Source: Lunularia cruciata (taxonomy: Eukaryota > Streptophyta > Marchantiopsida > Lunulariales > Lunulariaceae). Taken from it: a stretch of 64,000 nt of DNA. The position numbers and the translations under genes are program-made. The stretch lies in NCBI GenBank assembly GCA_948567375.1, contig OX419756.1, forward strand, positions 2,299,001-2,363,000. Reading direction: 5' to 3'. Shown piece by piece: positions 1 to 13,470 of this stretch. Numbering within the stretch: the first letter of the stretch is position 1; every line of letters starts with the position of its first letter. The notes under the pieces were generated by a model. That model saw only the letters and a program-made list of their open reading frames with translations. It ran no database searches and had not been told where the DNA came from.

Positions 1-516
1 TCCTTACTTGTGCAAACCATGCGCAAGCAAGTCTACAATTGGAAGACCAGAGGGGATCTTATCAAGGAAGACAAAGCCAAGACAAGAGACTTGTACAAGT
101 AAGAGGCGGAAAAAGTAAGTACTTTGATGCAAGAAAATGATGAACTCAAGAAGCATAGTACCACACTAGAGACCAATCATGATTGCCAAGGAGAACCAAA
201 AGATACAAAGAGAGATGAGTGCATTTGACTTGAGCACTACTAGTGCCAAAGAGAATCCAAATATCTTTGGCCAATTCAAAGAGCTAGGGAGCAATTGGAA
301 TGAGTTGAATGTGGGTCATGATAAAATCATCACCTAAGAAGTCCAAATGCAAGAGTATCAGAAGGAGATGCCACAACAATTAGATCACTTAACCAAAGAA
401 TTGGAGAACAAATTGGCCAAGCAAATAAAGAGTTTTTGAATGCAAGAAGCATTGAAAGTAGAGTGGGATACTTGGACCCAATAGATGGAAAAAGACAAGC
501 AAAAAGTGATGTATCA

Positions 517-899
517 TGTAAAAGAACAAGACCAAGGAGAGAAATAGGAGAATGGAAACTCACATTGAGACACTTGAATGAGAGAAAATTCTGAATCCCT
601 AGCATGAGCCTTGGCTTTGGTATTTATAGATAGCATACAAAGCCCTTGAGAAGCTTCTCAAGAAGCTTCCCCGAGCCACTTTCTTAGAGTGCAAGCCAAG
701 TTAACTAGGAAGCTTCTCAAGAAGCTTCCTTCTAGAAGTCGCCTACTTGGCCTGCAACCTAAGCTAGTTAGAAGCTTCTAGAAGCTACCTGCTTGGGGCA
801 CAAGTTAACTAGATGTTTCTAGAATATTCTAGGCTAATTTGGCTTATTCTTTACTTTGTTAGCCTTACTAACTACGTTGTTAAACTCCATATTGTTACA
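517..899 (-). repeat. 3' LTR of element A
   Basis: This LTR of about 383 bp starts TGTAAAAG and ends ATTGTTACA on the plus strand. It contains a TATA-like box on the minus strand (621-628) and several GAAGCTTC octamers, including three contiguous heat-shock units at 771-783. It is shorter than its partner by about 14 bp. Confidence 0.9.
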
Positions 900-3800
900 T
901 ATTCCCCCATAGCTAGTTGGTGATGTCCTCGTCACCATTGAAGCTTCAAACTCTTGGATGGCCGTTTGTGCATTTTGGAGGTGAGAAAGAGGTTCCTATG
1001 TGGCATCATGAAGGGGATACCCTTTCCAAAGGACCTTGTACTCCGTATGTTGTTGACGTCCTTGTTGGATGTGGTGACGTGCAAGGATATGATCAACTTC
1101 ATACTCCTGATGATCATTGATAGGGATAGGGGGAGGAGGAGGTTGGACTCAAGAGGAAAAAGGAGAGGGGTTAGGAACAAAGGGTTTCAACTTGGAAACA
1201 TGAAAGATAGGATGGATGCACATATGAAAAGGGAAGGCAAGTCAATAAGCAAGAGGAGAGATCATTTGGGTGACATCAAAAGGTCCTATCCAATGAAGGG
1301 CAAGTTTACGAACTTGGGTATCAAGTGGAAGGGGTAGATTACTAGAATATAGCATAACTTTATCATCAACTTCAAAGGTGAGATCACAACAATGGTGATC
1401 CACATATTGTTTTTGACGATTTTGAGCAACAAGGAGGTGAGATTTGGCTTGTTGGAGAGATTTGGATATGGTGGTCAAGAAGGTTGAAGTATGAGGGGCC
1501 TGAGATGGGGGAGGAGCAAGAAGAGAATCTAGGACAAGCGGATCTTGGCCAAAATTGAGGAAGAAAGGAGAGAGTCCAGTGCTTGTCTATTTAGAATTGT
1601 TATATGCAAACTACTTAGTTGGAAGACATTCATCCCAATTGGTATGGTGAATGTTGACAAAGGCACGAAGCATATCTTCCAAGGTGTAATTTGCACATTT
1701 AGTTTGTCTATGAGTTTGAGGATGATAGGTTGTGGAAAAAGCAAGCTTGGTGCCAAGTATCTAGAAGAGAGCTTGCCAAAAATTTCCGATGAAGCAAGGA
1801 TCACGGTTGGAGATGAGCACACATGGCATCTCATGTTGTTTGAATACATTATCAAAGTAGAAATGCGCCAAGGTTGGAGCATCCACAATATCAATAGTTG
1901 GTGCCAAATGGATTTGCTTACTAAGCTTATTCACAAACACCACAATTGCTATGTGACCTTGTTGTGTCTTGGGCAATGAGGTGATGAGATCTAAGCTCAT
2001 ATGTTCCCAATGAGTAGTTGGAATGGGAAGTGGTTGAAAGAGTACACTTGGCTTTTGGTTACTGGCCTTGTTGCATTGACAACTCTCACACAATCAGGAA
2101 AACTCCCAAACATCTTGTGTCATGTTGGGCCACCACCATTGGTGCTGGAGGGTACCTAAGGTCTTGTCCACCCTCATGTGACCAGTTATTGGTAGATCAT
2201 GGGCTTCTTGAAGGCGCACAAGTTAGAGATCACATTTGGCTAGAATATAGATCCGGTCCGCATGGAATAGAAGGCCTTCCTTGAAGGAGAAGGTGTTGTA
2301 CTCCTTGTTGCTTGCTGTCAAACAACCATGTACCATTTGGAAGAAGGGATCTTGTTGTAGAGCTGACCAAAACTCGTTATGGACCTTGGGGTCAATTGAC
2401 AACATCATAATTGCCACCATGATGAGAAGAAGAGACTTTAAATCAAGTCGTCCTAATAGAGCATCAGGGATGACATGGAATCAACCTGGTTTGTACTCAA
2501 GTTTGATGTCAAACAATTGGAGTTGCTCTTCTCATTGATAATGTCCACTCTTCATGTGTTCCAAGTGTAAGGTCTACAACAATAGCTTGTGATCAATTAG
2601 CATGATCACTTGTCTTCCCAAGAGATAATGTCTCTATACCTTGGTGGTATATACCATTGCAAGTTGTTCCTGATCTCAAGTAGAGTAATTTCTTTCAGTT
2701 GTATTTAATTGGTAAGACACAAAGGCAATGGGATGTAGTCCATCTGGGAATTCTTGTTGCAACATAGCTCCAATTGCAAAGTGAGAAGCATCAAAATCAA
2801 CCACACAAGGTAGTTGAGGATCATATGGTTGAAGAATGGGTCTTGAAGACAGCATATGCTTTAGCTTCTGGAATGCTTCTTCATGCTTGGTATTCGACTA
2901 GAAGCTTGAGCTTTTTCCCAAGAGGTTAGTCAATGGTGCAGCCACATGAGCATAATAGTGGATGAACTATTGGTAAAAATTGGCCAATCCATTGAATGCT
3001 CATACTTCTATAGCATCCTTTGGGGTATGCTAATTAGTAATGGTCTTGATTTTCTCTTCTTCCATCTTGATCCCCTCTGATGAGATCTTATGACCCAAGA
3101 AGGTAACCTCCTTCTGCCAAAAAGCACACTTTGACTTCTTGTTGTAAAATGTACATTATTGTAGTTATCTTAGGACTTCTTGTACATGATTCACATGTTA
3201 TGCTTCTATCTTGCTATAAATTAAGATATCATCCAAGAACACCACCACGGACTGATCCAATAGTCTATCCAACACCCAATGCATCTGATCTATGAAGACC
3301 ACTAGAGCATAAGTGAGCCTAAAAGGTAGAACTCTCCACTCAAAATGCTCATACCTTGTGCAAAAGGCAGCCTTTTGCACATCCTCTCTATCAATAGGAA
3401 TTTGCCAGTAGCTGTTGCAAAGATCCAACTTGGAAAAGTAGCGTGCTCCACTTAGTTGATCAAGCAAATTATCGATTTGAGGCAAGGGATATGCATTCTT
3501 CCCGGTTTGCTTATTGAGCCCACAATAATCAATGCAAAAATGAAGTCGTCCATCAATTTTAGAACAAATAGTACTAGTGTTCTCCAAGGAGAGGTATTGT
3601 GTCATATAAAGTCCTTCTCCAATAACTCTATAAGTGTTGTTTGCAACTCTTCCAACTCCTTTGGTGAGAGCCAATAGATTGGTCTACTCATTAGAGTACT
3701 CCTTTGCAATAACTCAATCTTGAAGGGCAAACCTTGATCAAAGGGTAATCCCTTTGGTAGGTCATCCGGAACAAACTCCTGAACTATCCGATCAACCATT

Positions 3801-5692
3801 GCTTGATGTGGCTCTTGGCCCTCCTCTGATTGTTTTGGTGCAATTGGCTTGATCCACACCACAAATACAAACTTATCTTCCTCCAAAGCTTGCTCTATGG
3901 CTGCTTTACTAACCAACTTCCCTTCCAAGGACTCATCTCCCTTCCAAGCTTGCTCCATGGTTGCCTTCTTGGCAAACTTCACATCTTGGGACTCATATCC
4001 CTTCAAGGTTTGCTCTATGGCTACCTTCTCGACAAACTTCCCATCTTGGGACTGACTATTCTTAGGTGTCTTACTCAGAGGTGCCAAACAACCTAATCAA
4101 AAATTCCTACCTTGGTGTTGTACTTGAATTTATCATCAAGTCCGATCAAATTGAACCTTATGACGTTCAAGCCAAGGTAGACCTAGAATGATATCATAGT
4201 GTAGAGATGCCACTACAAACCTCATACACTCCAAATACTCCTTCCCAATCTTGAAGGTAATAGGATGTGAGGTGTGAAATGCATGACACTTTCTGCCATC
4301 TACCATCATCAAATTACTTCCAATCTTTGGCTTGATAGGAATACCCAATTCCTTTGCTATTTGCATAACATGCAATTCTATGAACTTTTAGAATCAACCA
4401 AAATCCTACAACCCTGATTAGATATTGTACCTTGCAAGTGAAGCAAACTTGCATAGGTCAAGCCTTCAATCCCATTGGAACTAATCAAGCTTCTAGTAGG
4501 CGACTCAAAATCTCCTATTGGGATTCTTTGTTTCCCTAATCATTCTATTCCACAAACTCCATTTGGGCACCTTGTCAAGGTCACCCATTCCTAAGTGGAC
4601 ATTCATCAATGCGATGTCCAACTTGGCGACAATAAAAACAACTTCCATTTTGTCGCAATCTTTCTCTATCTACTTTACCAAGTGGTCTTCGTTGGATAGC
4701 ATCAATCTCCATTGGTGCCAATTCTTCCACCCGTGCATAGTGTATTAGTAGGCCTTGTGTAGGTTGAGGTCGAGACCAAGTTGTTGCCACCAAGGAATCA
4801 AAGCGCTCAGCCAATTGCATGGATTCTTCTTCATTTTGTGGTTCTTGCATGGTCACTTCCAATTTGGTTTGTGACTTTGATCCCTGCACAAATTGATCTA
4901 GAACTTCACCTTCTTGTAAATTTGGAATCTGCATGATGATATTCTAAAATTATGTGATGTAGCTCCTTACCGAGCCAACTTGCTTCAACTCTGCCAATTT
5001 ATCTCATGCGATTCAAGTGGCATTTATAGTTTGAAACCGACCCAATATTGCATCCTTGAATTCTGCCCATGTCAAAATTGGTGTAACAATTTGTCATTCC
5101 GCTCGATCCACTTGGAATTGCCACCAAAGTTTTGCTACACCATCTAGTTGGCTAGAAGCCAAGAGAAAATTTTTTCCGTTCATCTTGAAGATTGGTGGTT
5201 TCAAAGTAACATTCACAGTCAAACACAAAATTCTCCACTGTGCTAGGAAGATTCTTGCCTTCAAACACCTTGGGTTTTGGAAATCAAATGCAATCTTCTC
5301 CATCTCTAATTGGCGCTCTCTCTATATGTTCTTGTTGTTGTTGATCTCATTCATCCAATAATTGAGTAAGGTGCTCGATTTGTTGTTGCATTGCAAGGAT
5401 AACGTCCGGTATTGCCACCATAGCTATTACTCTATCCCACTACTCCTAATTTATCTAATTGATTAGCACATAGATGCAGCTCGTCCACCGTTCTCCATAA
5501 GTTACAACCAGAATTATCAAGGGTTCCTCAAACACAGTGATCATATGTAGAAATTCTTGCCCAAAGCGCAAGGTGATGAATTGTGTGAAACAATGCTTGG
5601 GTAATACCTGGACATGAAAATCCCAATGGTTTGGTGGAAATGGATTTGATGGTCCATAAATTCCATCCATCCCATTCTTGCTCTAATATCAA

Positions 5693-6089
5693 TGTAAAAG
5701 ACCGAGACCGAGGAGAGAAATAGGAAATGGAAACTCAAATTGAGACACTTTAATGAGGGAAAACTCTGAATGCCTAGCATGAGCCTTGCTTTGGTATTTA
5801 TATGTAGCATACAAAGCCCTTGAGAAGCTTCTCAAGAAGCTTCCCCAAACCGCTTTCTTAGAGTGCAAGCCAAGTTGAATAGGAAGCCTCTCAAGAAGCT
5901 TTCTTCTACAAGCCGTTTACTTGGCGTACAAGCTAAGTTAGTTAGAAGCTTCTAGAAGCTACCTGCTTGGGCCACAAGTTAACCAGTTGGGAAGCTTCCT
6001 AGATGCTTCTAGAATATTCTAGGCTAATTTGGCGTATTCTCTATTTTGTTAGCCACACTAGCTACGTAGTTAAATTCCATATTGTTACA
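5693..6089 (-). repeat. 5' LTR of element A
   Basis: This LTR of about 397 bp has the same ends as its partner. A TATA-like box on the minus strand lies at 5795-5802, with heat-shock-type repeats on its upstream side, for example at 5945-5957. The primer-binding site lies immediately to its left. Confidence 0.9.
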
Positions 6090-7439
6090 TATCACCTAGA
6101 GGAAGTCAAGAATTTCTTCATCAAGAAGCAAGAAAAGAAGTGCAACTTCAAGCATTGCAAACAAAATGACATGAGTTGAAGTTCCAAAGAGAGAGGCTAG
6201 AGAGCCAAGCCTATGAGGAGGAGAAGATGAATATCCTATCCTTGCAATTGAAGGAGCACTCTGATAAGAAGTTTACAAAAACTTGTCATACCTACTTATT
6301 AGAAATAGCTAGATACAAAGCACAAACTAAGCAATTAGTTAGGTACCTTGAAGGTACTTAACTAATAGTCCATCATCCTTAGCAATTCAAGCCAAAGGCA
6401 CTCCATTGAGAGGAAGTCCTTTGAAGACATAGGCACTTGTAGTAACTAGTTAGCTACTTGGAGTTGTATATTTGTAAAATACTTGGAATTGTATTCTAAG
6501 TATCAACACTCATAATTGTACATATTTTAGGAGTGCACTCGGAATTGTACATGTGTTTGGAGTTGAATGATACAAAGGGTGTAGGTTAAAATTAGATTAC
6601 GTGAGGAAGACATGACACCTTCCCTAACATGTGTTAAGCTCCTAATAACTCTACCAATGCTTAGGATAAGATAGGACTAGGACCTTAATTGAGTGATACA
6701 CATTTTAACTTAGGATTTTCATGAGATCCACTTGGACTCTTGATCCCTTTGGCTCAAGGCCAGAAAGGTACTTAAGGCTTAAGTCAAAAGGCACTTGTGT
6801 TTTTTTTTTTCATGCTTCAATTACAAGGCAAAAGTACTTTTTATTGTTTGCAAGTTCTATCTATTCATTCTATGTGTTGTGAAATGTCTAGGTAACAATA
6901 GAGGTGTGTACTTTCATAGTAAGCTCTTAAGTGTTTAGTACAGAATTGGTACTCACCTTTCATCAAGGATTTTCATTGAAGGATCCAGAGGAGTGAACTT
7001 GGGCAAGGAGTGGATTGTGAACCTCACCGCATAGGAAGTATGATGGATTCAAAAAACCAACACATTTGGCCAACATGAAGTGTGCTCTACAACTATACCT
7101 TTTGGGATGGGTGGTACATACTTGCAAGAGTAATGACTTTGGGATGGAGTGGCACTCGGGGTGAAGTAAGCCATCACCTTCAAGAGTAATATAGATAACA
7201 TTTGCAGTAAAAGTGAATTTTTTATTATCATTTTTTGTAGTGTGCAACAAAGGGTGACATTAACCTCTTCTAGGAGTGATTCCTACCCAAGAGGTTAAAT
7301 AGGAAGTAATAAAAAAATTGTGACAATATAACACTTTCATGCATTTTAGCCATTTCCAAGTAGTATCCTCGTTTGAATGACTTGTTCTTACCATTTATAC
7401 TATTAGTAGATTGATACTATGCTATCACAAATTCCCCCT

Positions 7440-9720
7440 AAATCCCTTGGAGCTCTCTCTCTTCCCCTTCTCATCTCTGCATGATTACAAGTGCACTAAG
7501 CTCCCAAATAATTCCAAAGCAAAAATATCAGGTGTTTATCTAGAGTGTGACAACCCAATCAATACCCAACTTAAGTATTTTAGTAATAAGTAACTAACAA
7601 GTAGATCCCTCAAGGACATGGATTGGAAATGATTGAATACAAAGGAAAATATCACATTGGAGTCCTTTACTATTTAATATTTCACCTCTTGGGCAAAGAC
7701 AACTCCTAAATGAGAACAATGACACCAAGAATGTGCACTATAGAAACAAAAAAGAGTAATCACTCACAACAATATATAATCCTAATGAATTCTAAGAAAA
7801 AATGGTTCAAATGAGAGGCACCCCTCTTCTTCTTCTTTGGGTACCTACATTGGTACAAAGATATCTTCATTTTCTTCCTCATCATCACTTGCTTGTCCCA
7901 ATTCTTGAATATGCAACTTCTTGGGTTCTTTTTGGGAATGCTCATGTTCAATACTTTATGGGAGTGAGCATGTTGCTGACACCTCATACATTGGCTTCTC
8001 CAATAGTGTCTCCTTCTTGGCTATTGGTGTTATCTTCTTCTTCCAGTTTCTCTAATGCTACTTCTTCTTGGTCAAAGTCCATTTTGTGCAATTTTGAAGG
8101 TCTCTCTTCCTCTTCTTTGGGATGGGCATCTTTAACTTGATCCGACTCCATGATAACTTGATGTCTCTTTGCCCTCTTTTTCATCATAGACTTCTTGTGG
8201 TGGGAGTAGTATGAAATTTTCTCTTCTTCTCCTTCTTTATCAGACTGCATTGTCCTATCTTTTGGTACTTCTCATCCACTTCTTGGATAATTTCCATTTG
8301 ATGCAAGCCCTCTAGGTCTTCTTCAAAATAAGAAGGTAATACTTCATGAACCAGAAATTCTAGTTTCTCTTCTTTGGTGCATAATCAATGGTTGATGTAA
8401 AAATCCACCACAAAGTGGATCAGGTATTGCGGTCCTAGCCCATCAAACTTATTATACATTATTTTCAAATGAGTGTGGAACTCCTCTCCAAACAATTGGT
8501 CCCTCCAAAAATGGGTGCTAGAAGAAGACAACCTACAAGTTCATGAGATAAGTAGTGCATTGGGGCTTTAATATTTCATTATTGCCCTAGCAATCTCCCT
8601 TTGAGTAGGGTTTTTGTAATTGGCCACTAACTAACCATGGTGAGATGCATATCATGGGCAAAGGCATTATTGATACTCACCTACATCTTACTATTTAGGT
8701 TGAACCAAGACTCAAAAGTATAGCTTCTTGTCACTTTAGGTTTCCTTCCCAGCATCTCTCTCCAATAATAAGGTGTCCATTTGCTCACATTTTCTCTCAA
8801 CCTTCCCAACACTACTTTCTTCATCCCACAAAGCTCTACAACCTTGGCACCCAAAGTATACTCCCAATCCCACAAATGAAAGCTCACTCTCAACCTCTAC
8901 AATGTCACTCTTTGGGCAACTATTTCCCACAAAATTGACAATTGGGATCTTCAAGTTAAGAGCATTCCTAGCAACCCAAGGAGCAATGCTCCTCACTATT
9001 GTGCTAGCAATCAATTTTCCTCATAAATTGACAATCAATTACCCTCTACTCACTTGGATGCAAGAAGTGGAAATTTATGAAGAATGCAAGACAAAAATAA
9101 TCCTCTTTTCCTTGGCAACTTTGAGTTTAAAATGGGTTTTCTATCATTGCTCTTCTTTCCTAAACCATCTTACTATTGAGGGTACTTTGACTACAAAGAG
9201 CTATGGTTGCTAAACACTCTTCATATTGATTGCAAAATGTTTCTAGAAAAAATTGAGATTACTCCGTGTGCACTTGATTCTTATATTCTTTAGTTATTGG
9301 TCATTAGTGGTTGGGTAGTCATTGCTTGCATATGAGAACTCTTTGGTAGGCATCAATGGTCCTTGGTGGTGTTTCTTTGCCTATGTGGTGGCAATATTCA
9401 AATTAGCAAACAAACTTGGTTTCAAAGATCTTTGAATAATCTTTGTCCTTGGCTTCTTTTCAAGTAACCATTCTTTGAACTTGACTCCTTAGTACCCATT
9501 CCTTCATACTGCTCATATATTCATGTTTTGTTCTCTTTGTACCTTGGCATGTACAAAGATAAGTCCAAATTATACCCAAATAAGAGGTTCTTCCACTTAA
9601 CATGAAAATAGTTTGTCATATCCATATCAATGAGAAAGAAAATAGGACAAAAAGTCAAATTTTGCAAAAAATTTGAGGACCACACCTAGGATGCTTCCTT
9701 TTTATTGTTGGAAAGGTCTT
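7440..9720. other. AT-rich spacer between the two inverted repeat copies, with coding relics
   Basis: No intact gene is visible. On the minus strand 7984-8250 encodes a very charged peptide (Lys/Glu-rich, residues such as HPKEEEERPSKLHK). Further minus-strand relics lie at 8400-9014, including the peptide YYWREMLGRKPKVTRSYTF. They look like the decayed body of another repeat copy, because a partial copy of the dispersed 'cctcttgggcaag' motif follows them at 7671-7770. I recognise no family. Similar acidic coding occurs near 53.7-53.9 kb. Confidence 0.4.
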
Positions 9721-11426
9721 AAGATGAGTATTATGATATCCCAATGTAAACATAATCATAGTATAATCATAAGAATAGGTCATTCCAACAAGATATATGT
9801 AAAAAATGCCCAAGAATGAAGGAAAGTGTCACAATATCACAGTTTTTTTATTATTTGTATTTAACCTCTTGGGCAAGAACCACTCTCAAAAGAGTGTAGT
9901 AGCACCCATTGTGGCGTACTAGAATAAAAGAAAATAAGAGAATCACTTCACTCTAAGTTCTATTTGGGATTGCTCCTCAAAGTGATGGTTTGCTTTGCTT
10001 TAGTGTAACTCTTGCAAGTGTGTTTTGTAATACACATTTGTGCATGTGTGTGGTATTGTGATATTTAGCTTGGTATTACAAGTACTTGAGAGATATTATT
10101 TATATAGAGATAAAGGATGGTTTTACATTAGTCATGATTAGCTAGAGTTAGTCATAGCTAAGATAGAAGGGACCTTACTTTAGAGGAGGTGGAAAAGATG
10201 AGCATCACTATTTTGGATTCTAGTGTGTTGACTTGGTATTATTCCTAGGTGTTTGGCTTTGAGAAAAGAGTTGAGAACTCTTGGGCCCGCAAGCCTTTTT
10301 GTTTTGAATTCTTCTATAGTCCAAGGATAGCCCATGTGAAGGAATCCTTGACTTAGTGGTTAGGTCAAGATAAGATCACATGCTAGTGGAATATCACCAT
10401 GTGATTGGATATTCCTTTTTACTTTTTGACTTTACTTGACTTTTAGCCTAGTAACTTGAGTTACTCCAGTAATCAGTAACTTTGGTGCGTAACTATTTCA
10501 CAAGTATATAAACAAGAGGTGAGGAAATACTCATCATCTTTTCATTTGCAACTATCTCTCTCATTGAGTTCTCTAGTGAGCAATGTCTTGAGTCTTGGAG
10601 TGTTAGCCTTGGAGGAGTATGATGGAGTTGGGGTTCCTTGCCTTCTTAGTCCATGGTGTGCTACCATAATAGCCATTAGAGGTTCATCCTAAGTGAGAGA
10701 CAGGCCGGCTCACAATTCCACTCTTCCTCAAAGGTGCAATTTACAATATTAGTTGATACAATACAATACACTTCATATTAGTTGAATTTATTTTTAAACT
10801 CAATGCCCATGTAATGAGTTTCCAAATTCACTCTTTTGGATCCTTCAATGTACATCCTTGATCAAGGGTGAGTACTAGCTCTACATCAAGCACTTGGGAC
10901 CTTATTTTTAAATTCTTCACCTCTACTCTCACCAAGACATTTGATGACACATAAAATAGAAGACACAAAACTTGTAAAAAATGCAAAGTACTCATATAAT
11001 CAAAGTATGAAAGAAACAAACAAAAGTGTCTTTAGTCTTCAAACATAAGAAGCTTTGTGGCTTTGAGCCAAACTGTTCAAGATCCCCTTGGATCCTTGAA
11101 AATCCTACTCTATAATGTACATCACTTGCTTAAGGATCTAATCTCATCCTATCCTAATCACCTATAGAATGATTAAGCACCTAATCAATGTAAGAGAAGC
11201 TATCAAGTCTTCCCATCTAATCTAGTCTGCCTCCCTAATCTAATTTGAAATTACTACTCCTAAGTCATGTATAATGTTGAGTGCACTTGGTTTAGTACAC
11301 ACAATTTCAAGTGTGGATACTAATATATAACTCTAATTATTTGTCTAGTATACAACTCCGAGTCTTTGACTAGATGTGATAGAGTGATGGTGATTTTGAA
11401 GGACTTCTTCTCAAGTGAATTAAACC

Positions 11427-11852
11427 TGTAACAATATGGAGTTAAACGACAAAGTTAGTCGGGCTTACGAAGTAGCACATAAGAAAAATTAGCCTAGAAT
11501 ATTCCAGAAGTATCTAGGAAGCTTCTTGGGAAGCTTAAAGACTAGTTTAGCTTGCACCTCAAGTAAGTAGCTTCTAAAAGGAAGCTTCTAGAAGCTTCCA
11601 ACTAGCTTAGCTTGCATGCCAAGTAGGTGGCTTCTAGAAGGAAGCTTCTTGAGAAGCTTCCTAATTAACTTGGCTTGCATTCTAAGAAAGCAACTTGAGG
11701 AAGCTTCTTGAGAAGCTTCTCAAGGGCCTTGTATGCTACCTATAAATACCAAAGCCAAAGCTCATGCTAGGCATGTGGAGTTTTCCCACATTCAAGTGTC
11801 CCAATGTGAGTTTCCATTCTCCTATTTCTCTCCTTGGTCTCGGTCTTTTACA
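11427..11852 (+). repeat. 5' LTR of element B
   Basis: This LTR of 426 bp starts TGTAACAATATGG and ends GGTCTTTTACA. It carries seven GAAGCTTC octamers (11518, 11581, 11591, 11641, 11653, 11700, 11712) upstream of a TATAAATA box at 11741-11748. The downstream neighbour is the primer-binding site. Confidence 0.95.
11581..11748 (+). promoter_or_regulatory. Heat-shock-element array and TATA box in LTR U3
   Basis: Position 11581-11598 reads GAAGCTTCTAGAAGCTTC, four perfectly alternating GAA/TTC units with two-base spacing, which is the canonical heat-shock-factor binding pattern. Paired GAAGCTTC octamers follow at 11641-11660 and 11700-11719, and TATAAATA follows at 11741. The same layout recurs in the 3' LTR and, on the minus strand, in both LTRs of element A. 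Motif identity is seen directly; binding and heat response are inferred from knowledge of heat-responsive LTRs such as Arabidopsis ONSEN. Confidence 0.65.
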
Positions 11853-13470
11853 TTGGTATTAGAGCAGGGATAGGATGGATGGAATTTATGGACCACCAAA
11901 TCCACTTCTGCCAAACCATTGGGATTTTCATGTCCAGATATTACCCAAGCATCGCTTCACACAATTCATCACCTCAAGCTTTAGGTAGGATTTTCTACAT
12001 ATGATTACCGTGTCTGAGGAACCCTTGATACTTCCGGTTATCACTTATAGAGAAAGGTGGACGTGTTGTATTTATGTGTTAATTAATTGGGAGTAGTAGG
12101 ATAGAGTAGTAGCTATAACGGCAATATTGGACGTTATCCTTACAATGCAGCAACAAACCACGTACCTTACTCAATTGCTGGATGGACAAGACCAACAACA
12201 AGAAGAACATATAGAGAGAGTGCCAATCCGAGATGGAGAAGATTGTATTTGATTTCCAAAACCCAAGGTGTTTGAAGGCAAGAATCTTCCAAGCACAGTG
12301 GAGAATTTTTTGTTTAATTGCAAACGTTACTTCAAAGCCACCAATCTTCAAGATGAATAGAAACAAATTCTCTTTACTTCTAGCCAATTGGATGGTGTGG
12401 CAAAACTTTAGTGGCAATTCCAAGTGGAGCAAGCTGAATGACAGATTGTTGCACCAATCTTAACATGAACAGAATTCAAGGATGCAATACTTGGTCAATT
12501 TCAAAGTATAAATGCCACCCAAGCTGCACGAGATAAATTGGTGGAATTGAAGTAGATTGGCTCTGTAAGAGGTTGCATCACACAATTTAAGAACATCATC
12601 ATGCAAATTCTAGATATACAAGAAGGAGAAGTTCTGGATTGATTTGTGCGGGGATTGAAGTCATGAACCAAATTGGAGATGACCATGCAAGAACCACAAA
12701 ACATAGAAGAAGCCATGCAATTGGCTGAGCACTTTGATTCCTTGGTTGCGACAACTTGATCTCGACCTCGACTTACACTAAGCTTATCAATATAATAAGT
12801 ACGGGTGGAAGAACCATCACCAATAGAGATTGATGCTATCTAACGGAGGCCACTTGGTGCAGTAGATAGAGAAAGATTGCAACAAAATAGAGGTTGTTTT
12901 TATTGTCACCAAGTTGGACATTGCATTGCCAAATGTCTAAGAATGGGCGACCTCAACAAGTTGCCCAGATGGAGTTTGTGGAACCAAATGATTAGGGAAA
13001 CAAAGAATCCCAATAGGATATTTTGAGTCGCCTACAAGGAGCTTGAGTTCCAATGGGATTGAAGGCTCAACCTATGCAAGTTTGCTTCACTTGCAAGGTA
13101 CAATATCTAATCTTGGTTATAGATTTTGGTTGATTCTAGAAGTTTAGAGAATTGCATGTCTATGCAAGTAGCAAACGAATTTGGTGTTCCTATCAAGCCA
13201 ATGATTGGAAGTAGTTTGATGATGGCGGATGGTAGAAAGGGTTCTGCATTCTGCACCTCGCATCTTATTACCTTCAAGATTGGGAAAGAGTATTTGGAGT
13301 GTATGAGGTTTATAGTGGCACCTCTACACTATGATATCATTCTGGGTCTACCTTGGCTTGAATGTCATAAGGTTCAATTAGATTGGACCCGATGCCAGAT
13401 TCAAGTACAACACCAAGGTAGGAATTTTTGATTAGGTTGTTTGGCACCTCTGAGTAAGACACCTAAGAAT

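Larger units (their letters stand above)
517..6089 (-). mobile_element. Ty3/Gypsy chromovirus, element A (fossil)
   Basis: This is a nearly complete LTR retrotransposon on the minus strand, bounded by LTRs at 517-899 and 5693-6089 (TG...CA ends) and by a 5-bp target duplication TATCA (512-516 and 6090-6094). Parts in element order are: a primer site next to the 5' LTR (about 5678-5691, initiator-Met type), gag with a CCHC knuckle (near 4590-4640), protease (about 4136-4380), a repeat-bearing spacer (3870-4090), reverse transcriptase (about 3200-3800), RNase H (about 2540-3180), integrase (about 1480-2420) and a chromodomain (about 920-1130). The chromodomain and the protease-RT-RNaseH-integrase order place it in the chromoviruses. 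The coding region is broken, with roughly ten or more breaks. The LTRs differ at about one position in ten by eye, so the insertion is old, older than element B. Confidence 0.93.
1..7440 (+). repeat. Left copy of degenerate host repeat (coiled-coil relic plus LTR-like part), split by element A
   Basis: The segments 1-516 and 6090-7440 are one old repeat, interrupted by chromovirus A. The first part and 6170-6360 read on the plus strand as Lys/Glu/Gln-rich coiled-coil coding relics, for example the stretch starting MKFQRERLESQAYEEEKM. From about 6400 it becomes non-coding and LTR-like. The whole copy matches, in reverse complement, 17057-17800 plus 9720-11426; shared landmarks are the 'gggatacttgga' block, the KKFTKTC peptide, the 'ggctcaa' block near 6750 and the 'aggttaaatagg' block near 7295. 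I do not recognise the family. It could be a non-autonomous or very old LTR element. Confidence is high that it is a repeat and low on its class. Confidence 0.7.

Noticed and set aside
7187-7300. CACTA transposon end, because of 'cactacaaaaaa' in reverse complement
   Set aside because: The string is internal to a longer repeat, is not kept in the other copies and has no partner terminal inverted repeat or 3-bp target duplication.
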